DNA of 34,640 nucleotides from NCBI GenBank assembly GCA_016203535.1, contig JACQMO010000027.1:1-34640 (forward strand), given 5' to 3'. Position 1 is the first letter of the stretch, and every line of letters starts with the position of its first letter. The stretch comes from Candidatus Uhrbacteria bacterium. GTDB taxonomy: Bacteria; Patescibacteriota; Patescibacteriia; 2-12-FULL-60-25. The translations under genes were made by a program, and so were the position numbers. The notes beneath the pieces are model-generated. The model did not search any database, had not been told where the DNA came from, and was given only the letters and a program-made list of their open reading frames with translations. This document shows positions 31,009 through 34,640 of the stretch, piece after piece.

Positions 31009-32544
31009 TTACCGCGCGTATTCAATAATCCTCGTCTCGCGGATCAATGTCACCCGCACTTCCCCGGGATATTTCAGTTCCTGTTCGATCTTCAAGGCGA
31101 TGTCGCGCGCGAGTTTCGTCGCTGCGAAGTCGTCGATCGCCTTCGGGTTCACGAACACGCGGATCTCGCGTCCGGCCTGGATCGCGTACACTTTTTCCAC
31201 GCCCTCGAATGAGGTCGCGACGTTTTCCAGCTCCTCCAGCCGTTTCACATAGAGCTCGAGCGAGTCCTTGCGCGCTCCCGGCCGGGCGCCGGAAATGGCG
31301 TCCGCGGCCTTCACGATCACGGCTTCGAGCGTTTTCGGTTTGTCCTCGTGGTGCCCGATGGATTGGTAGCAAATCTCTTCCGGGAACCCGAATTTTTTCA
31401 TGATCTGGTATCCGAGCTCCGGATGGCCGCCCTGCATGTCGTGGTCCACGGCCTTGCCGATGTCGTGGAACAGGCCGCCTTTCTTGCACACGGTGACGTC
31501 CGCGCCAAGCTGTTCGGCGATGAGCGCGGCGAGGTTCGCGACCTCCATCGAGTGGAGCAACTGGTTCTGGCCGTGCGAGGTGCGGTATTTGAGCCGGCCG
31601 AGGATCTGCACGAGCTTGGGGTCGATCCCCGCCATGGAAATGCCGAGCTGGAAGAGCGCGTCTTCGCCGGCCTTTTTGATGTCGATCGCGAGGTCCCGTT
31701 TCGCCTCGTCCACGGCCTCCTCGATCCGTCCCGGATGGATGCGGCCGTCGGCGATGAGTTTGTCGAGCGCGCGTTTCGCGACATGGCGGCGGATGGGGGA
31801 GAAACCCGAAATCGTGATCATGCCCGGCGTGTCATCCACGATGAGTTCGCAGCCCGTGAGCGTCTCGAGTGCCTTGATGTTCCGCCCCTCGCGACCGATG
31901 ATGCGTCCTTTCATGTCATCGCTCGGGAGCTCGACGTGCGTCGTCGTGGTTTCGACGACATGCGAGGATGCGAGCCGCTGGACCGCGACGGCGAGGATGT
32001 TCTTCGCCTTGCGGTCGATGTCCTCCGTCTCCATCTGTTCCAGTTTCCGGACGCGGGAGATCAGCGTGTCCTGATGCTGTTCTTCCACGAGCTGCATCAA
32101 CCGGGACTGCGCCTGCTCGCGGTTCAGCCCCGCGATTTCTTCCAGACGCGCGGTTTCTTCCCGTTTCATCGCTTCGATCCGTTGCTGTTCCTCGGACAGG
32201 AGCGCGTTTTTGGCCTCGACGCTTTTCCGCGCATCCTCCAATTCCAACAGTTTGCCGCCAAAGGCGTGTTCGCGTTCGGCAAGCGAGGCCTGCTGGTTCT
32301 TCAGTTCCTCCAGGGCCCGTTTTTCTTCGAGGCGGGCCTCCTCCAGGATCTTGATCGCTTTGTCCTTGGCTTTGAGGAGCGCCTCCTGTTCCTTCGACTC
32401 GGCGTCTGCCAGGAGTTTTTTCGCCTTCGACTCGGCGTCCTCGATGAGTTGCCGGAGTTTCTTTCCTTTCGCGGAGGTGATCAGCTTGGCGCCTCCGAAT
32501 CCGGCGAGCGCGCCGAGCAAAATGCCAATCAGGGCGTAGAACAT
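31009..32544 (-). CDS. rny: Ribonuclease Y
   Basis: 511 aa endoribonuclease initiating mRNA decay at the membrane. N-terminal helix (FYALIGILLGALAGFGGAKL), a long charged coiled coil (~30-195), KH domain (~203-270; MKGRIIGREGRNIKALE), then an HD domain with H331 (HSMEVANLA), HDIGKA near 359 and HHEDKP. It ends with FVNPKAIDDFAATKLARDIA and EVRVTLIRE as in B. subtilis RNase Y. It is co-transcribed with the YmdB-like gene. No SD or clear promoter is visible before ATG 32544. Confidence 0.96.
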   Translation of the reverse strand: MFYALIGILLGALAGFGGAKLITSAKGKKLRQLIEDAESKAKKLLADAESKEQEALLKAKDKAIKILEEARLEEKRALEELKNQQASLAEREHAFGGKLLELEDARKSVEAKNALLSEEQQRIEAMKREETARLEEIAGLNREQAQSRLMQLVEEQHQDTLISRVRKLEQMETEDIDRKAKNILAVAVQRLASSHVVETTTTHVELPSDDMKGRIIGREGRNIKALETLTGCELIVDDTPGMITISGFSPIRRHVAKRALDKLIADGRIHPGRIEEAVDEAKRDLAIDIKKAGEDALFQLGISMAGIDPKLVQILGRLKYRTSHGQNQLLHSMEVANLAALIAEQLGADVTVCKKGGLFHDIGKAVDHDMQGGHPELGYQIMKKFGFPEEICYQSIGHHEDKPKTLEAVIVKAADAISGARPGARKDSLELYVKRLEELENVATSFEGVEKVYAIQAGREIRVFVNPKAIDDFAATKLARDIALKIEQELKYPGEVRVTLIRETRIIEYAR

Positions 32545-32773
32545 AGTTTCACGCCCGGCACATCAGACAGTCATCCCCATTGAGAGGATGGAACGGCTTG
32601 GCAATCCCGTGCGGAATCGCCATCCCGACCCCTCCCATTCGGTTGGGCGTCGGGATATTCCATTGTCGCGTCCGTTTCGGCCTAAAAATGCGAGGAAAAG
32701 CCGACCTCATTGGAACGTCCCCTGTCTTCAAACCGGTGCGTACTAAGAATCAATGGTCGGTATCCCGAGGATA
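32545..32773. other. Intergenic region rny-truB with a stable hairpin, no gene recognised
   Basis: 229 nt. Contains a pairing ATCCCGAC/GTCGGGAT with an inner CCCA/TGGG (about 32622-32657) and no T-run, so it is not a normal terminator. A 60-codon minus ORF (32731-32549) crosses it but lacks an SD and looks non-coding. It could hold the rny leader or a small RNA. Confidence 0.4.
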
Positions 32774-33427
32774 TCAGTCAGCCGTGAGCTTGTCGAGGGG
32801 CGTCGCGTCCCCGATGAGATGCTGACCGATGGCCGTTCGTCGTAACTCGGTGAGATAGGCGCCGCAGCCGAGTGCGCGGCCGATGTCATCGGCGAGCGAG
32901 CGTATGTACGTGCCGGAAGAACAACGGACGCGGAATTTCAGGCTTGGCCATTCATAGGAGAGAATTTTGAGCTCGGAAATCGTCACGCGCTTGGTCGGCC
33001 GCATGTCTTCCGTCGCGGTTCCTTTTCTCGCGAGCTCGTATAATTTTTTCCCTCCGAGTTTTTTCGCGGAATGGAGCGGTGCTTTCTGATCATATCTGCC
33101 GCGGAATGTTTCAAGAGCGTTTTCAACATCATCCCGAGTTGGAATTTGGAATTTGGGATTTGGTATTTCAACAATGGTTCCTTCGGGATCGAAGGTCGTG
33201 CTGGTGGCGCCGAGGCGGGCCGTGGCTTCGTACGTCTTATCAAGCCCCACGTATTCTGACAGCCGCTTCGTCGCCGCGCCGACGCCGATGAGAAGCAGCC
33301 CGGTGGCGAAGGGATCCAGGGTTCCCGCATGCCCGACCTGCCGCGTTCCGAAAATTTTTCGTACGCGATCCACGACGTCATGCGACGTCATGCCGGCGGG
33401 CTTGTCGATGAGGAGGATGCGATCCAT
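32774..33427 (-). CDS. truB: tRNA pseudouridine(55) synthase TruB
   Basis: 217 aa, shorter than E. coli TruB (~314) because the C-terminal PUA region is missing. Contains DKPAGMTSHDVV, the catalytic Asp D38 in GHAGTLDPFATG, TYEATARLG, QKAPLHSAKKLGGKKLYELAR and the final SSGTYIRSLADDIG. It makes pseudouridine 55 in the T-loop of tRNAs. Residues ~86-98 (VEIPNPKFQIPTR) come from an AT-rich repeat-like insert that keeps the frame. It is divergent from infB, with 55 nt between the start codons. Confidence 0.94.
   Translation of the reverse strand: MDRILLIDKPAGMTSHDVVDRVRKIFGTRQVGHAGTLDPFATGLLLIGVGAATKRLSEYVGLDKTYEATARLGATSTTFDPEGTIVEIPNPKFQIPTRDDVENALETFRGRYDQKAPLHSAKKLGGKKLYELARKGTATEDMRPTKRVTISELKILSYEWPSLKFRVRCSSGTYIRSLADDIGRALGCGAYLTELRRTAIGQHLIGDATPLDKLTAD
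33134..33172. repeat. AT-rich GGAATTTGG-type direct repeat inside truB
   Basis: On the plus strand the units TTGGAATTTGG, AATTTGGGATTTGG and TATTTC follow each other, in strong contrast to the ~60% GC around. Similar in-frame AATTTGG repeats occur dispersed in many Patescibacteria genomes (from memory). Confidence 0.5.
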
Positions 33428-33446
33428 CCGGATACCCTATCATTTC

Positions 33447-33475
33447 TTGACCAAACCGTCGTTTTCCCATAGGAT
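33447..33475 (+). promoter_or_regulatory. Promoter of infB (leaderless)
   Basis: -35 TTGACC (33447-33452), 17-nt spacer, -10 TAGGAT (33470-33475), ATG 7 nt later. Transcription should begin at or within 1-2 nt of the start codon. Confidence 0.75.
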
Positions 33476-33482
33476 GCGACGC

Positions 33483-34640
33483 ATGAACGTATCGGATTTG
33501 GCCCGCCGTCTGCGCACGACGCCGCAGGAGCTCCTCGCGAAACTTCCGGAGCTCGGTTTTGATATCGGCGCGCGCGCCATCAAGATCGACGACGTGATGG
33601 GCGAAAAGATCATGCGCAAGTGGCTGGAGTACGAACGCGCCCGGCGCCTGCGCGATTCCCTGGTGCTCACCCCCACGCGCCGCGTCGAAGGCGCAGAGCC
33701 GCGCGAGCTGAAGCTGGTGAAGCTCCCGCCCGTCGTCGTGGTCCGCGATTTCGCCGGGATGCTCAACCTGCCGGTAACGAAAGTCATCCAGCAGCTGATG
33801 AAGGCCGGGATCCTGGCGGCCCAGAACGAACGGCTCGATTTTGAAACGGCGGCGATCATCGCGGAAGAACTGGGATTCAAGGCGCAGCCGGAGGACGAAT
33901 CCACGGGCGAGCAAAAAGAGGCCGAACAGGTGAGCGATCGCGTCCGCGCGATTCTCGAATGCGATGCGCCGGAGGCGTGCGCGCCGCGGCCGCCGGTCGT
34001 CGTCGTAATGGGCCACGTGGACCACGGGAAGACGAAGACGCTCGACGCGATCCGTTCGACGAACGTCATGGCCGGCGAGGCCGGGGGGATTACGCAGCAC
34101 ATCGGCGCATATCAGATTGAGAAAAAAGCGCGGAACATCACCTTCATCGACACGCCCGGACACGAGGCGTTCACCGTCATGCGCTCCCGCGGCGCCCGCG
34201 TCGCGGACGTCGCGATTCTCGTCGTGGCAGCGGATGACGGCGTGCAGCCGCAGACGAAGGAAGCCATTTCGATCATCCAGGCGGCGAAGCTTCCGTTCAT
34301 CGTCGCGCTGAACAAGATGGACAAGCCCGAAGCCGATCCGGACCGCGTCCTCGCCCAGCTTGCGGAAAACGGCGTGACGACGGAGGCGTGGGGCGGGACC
34401 GTTCCGCTCGTGAAGATTTCCGCGAAGACTGGTTTGGGCATCGACGATTTGCTCGACATGGTGCTGCTCGTGGCGGACCTCCACGCGGACAAGATCGTCG
34501 CGAATCCGAACCGGCTCGCCGCCGGGACGGTGATCGAGGCGCACGTGGACAAAGGCGAAGGCCCGGTGGCGACGGTGCTCGTGCAGACCGGCACGCTCAA
34601 ACGGAACGACCATCTTGGGATCGACGGCGCCGCGTACGGC
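33483..34640 (+). CDS. infB: Translation initiation factor IF-2 (3' part beyond window)
   Basis: 386 codons from ATG 33483 to the window edge. N-terminal IF-2N-like domains are short (MNVSDLARRLRTTPQELLAK; later VVVRDFAGMLNLPVTKVIQQ). The G domain begins at ~170 with G1 GHVDHGKT (177-184), G2 region GGITQHIGAY, G3 DTPGH (223-227) and G4 NKMD (277-280). Domain II starts before the cut (GTVIEAHVDKGEGPVATVLV). IF-2 delivers initiator tRNA to the ribosome. The leader-free promoter means its own mRNA probably starts translation on a leaderless transcript. Confidence 0.95.
   Translation, partial: MNVSDLARRLRTTPQELLAKLPELGFDIGARAIKIDDVMGEKIMRKWLEYERARRLRDSLVLTPTRRVEGAEPRELKLVKLPPVVVVRDFAGMLNLPVTKVIQQLMKAGILAAQNERLDFETAAIIAEELGFKAQPEDESTGEQKEAEQVSDRVRAILECDAPEACAPRPPVVVVMGHVDHGKTKTLDAIRSTNVMAGEAGGITQHIGAYQIEKKARNITFIDTPGHEAFTVMRSRGARVADVAILVVAADDGVQPQTKEAISIIQAAKLPFIVALNKMDKPEADPDRVLAQLAENGVTTEAWGGTVPLVKISAKTGLGIDDLLDMVLLVADLHADKIVANPNRLAAGTVIEAHVDKGEGPVATVLVQTGTLKRNDHLGIDGAAYG

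Noticed and set aside
32549-32731. 60-codon ORF in the rny-truB spacer
   Set aside because: No SD, no recognisable similarity, composition not gene-like; better read as spacer.

Overview
The window looks like a chromosomal piece of a high-GC Patescibacteria (Candidate Phyla Radiation) genome. This is an inference. It rests on the two-subunit transketolase, a short ProRS without the large editing insertion, a eukaryote-like IleRS, RNase Y followed directly by a YmdB-type phosphodiesterase, large secreted propeller/Ig proteins sharing an unnamed domain, and many genes with a -10 box 6 to 10 nt before the ATG (likely leaderless mRNAs). TGA is used as a stop, so the recoded Gracilibacteria/Absconditabacteria code does not apply. 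No CRISPR array, transposase or phage gene is visible.

Layout. 1-1995: an SBF/bile-acid-symporter-like permease (cut by the window edge) translationally coupled to a PfkB sugar kinase. 2008-6015: a tandem family of three paralogous, mainly helical proteins of unknown function (here A, B and C), each with its own promoter and terminator. 6028-11431: a probable operon of DUF4349 membrane protein, transketolase N and C halves, a coiled-coil protein, a second PfkB kinase and class II aldolase. 11448-13790: two secreted proteins with a shared surface domain, one carrying a blue-copper (cupredoxin) domain. 13888-14994: an Rpe-like protein and RpiB. 15050-21543: IleRS, a membrane Ser/Thr kinase, RuvA, a FemAB-like transferase and a DUF378 protein. 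21561-21871: divergent tRNA-Lys(CUU) and tRNA-Arg(CCG) flanked by identical inverted terminators. 21888-27394: two giant secreted proteins. 27444-34640: ProRS, PilT, HU, YmdB-like, RNase Y, TruB and the start of infB.

The main discovery is in the A/B/C family. A and C both seem to be expressed by programmed -1 ribosomal frameshifting. Each open frame ends just after the same heptamer, C CCA AAA in the 0 frame. Seven or eight nt downstream lies a GC-rich stem of the same design (GCGC, CTG..., ...CAG, bulged A, GCGC), with an A-U to C-G covariation between the copies. The -1 frame then continues through an acidic/proline linker into a C-terminal domain that is homologous between A and C. B ends without a heptamer and without the C-terminal domain. 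The expected outcome is two products per gene: a short form (A 293 aa, C 261 aa) and a long form (A 429 aa, C 484 aa).

The metabolic genes (two transketolase halves, Rpe-like, RpiB, class II aldolase, two PfkB kinases) make up a non-oxidative pentose phosphate/lower glycolysis set concentrated in 15 kb, consistent with a fermentative reduced-genome cell. The other half of the window is core translation and RNA metabolism interleaved with cell-surface proteins.
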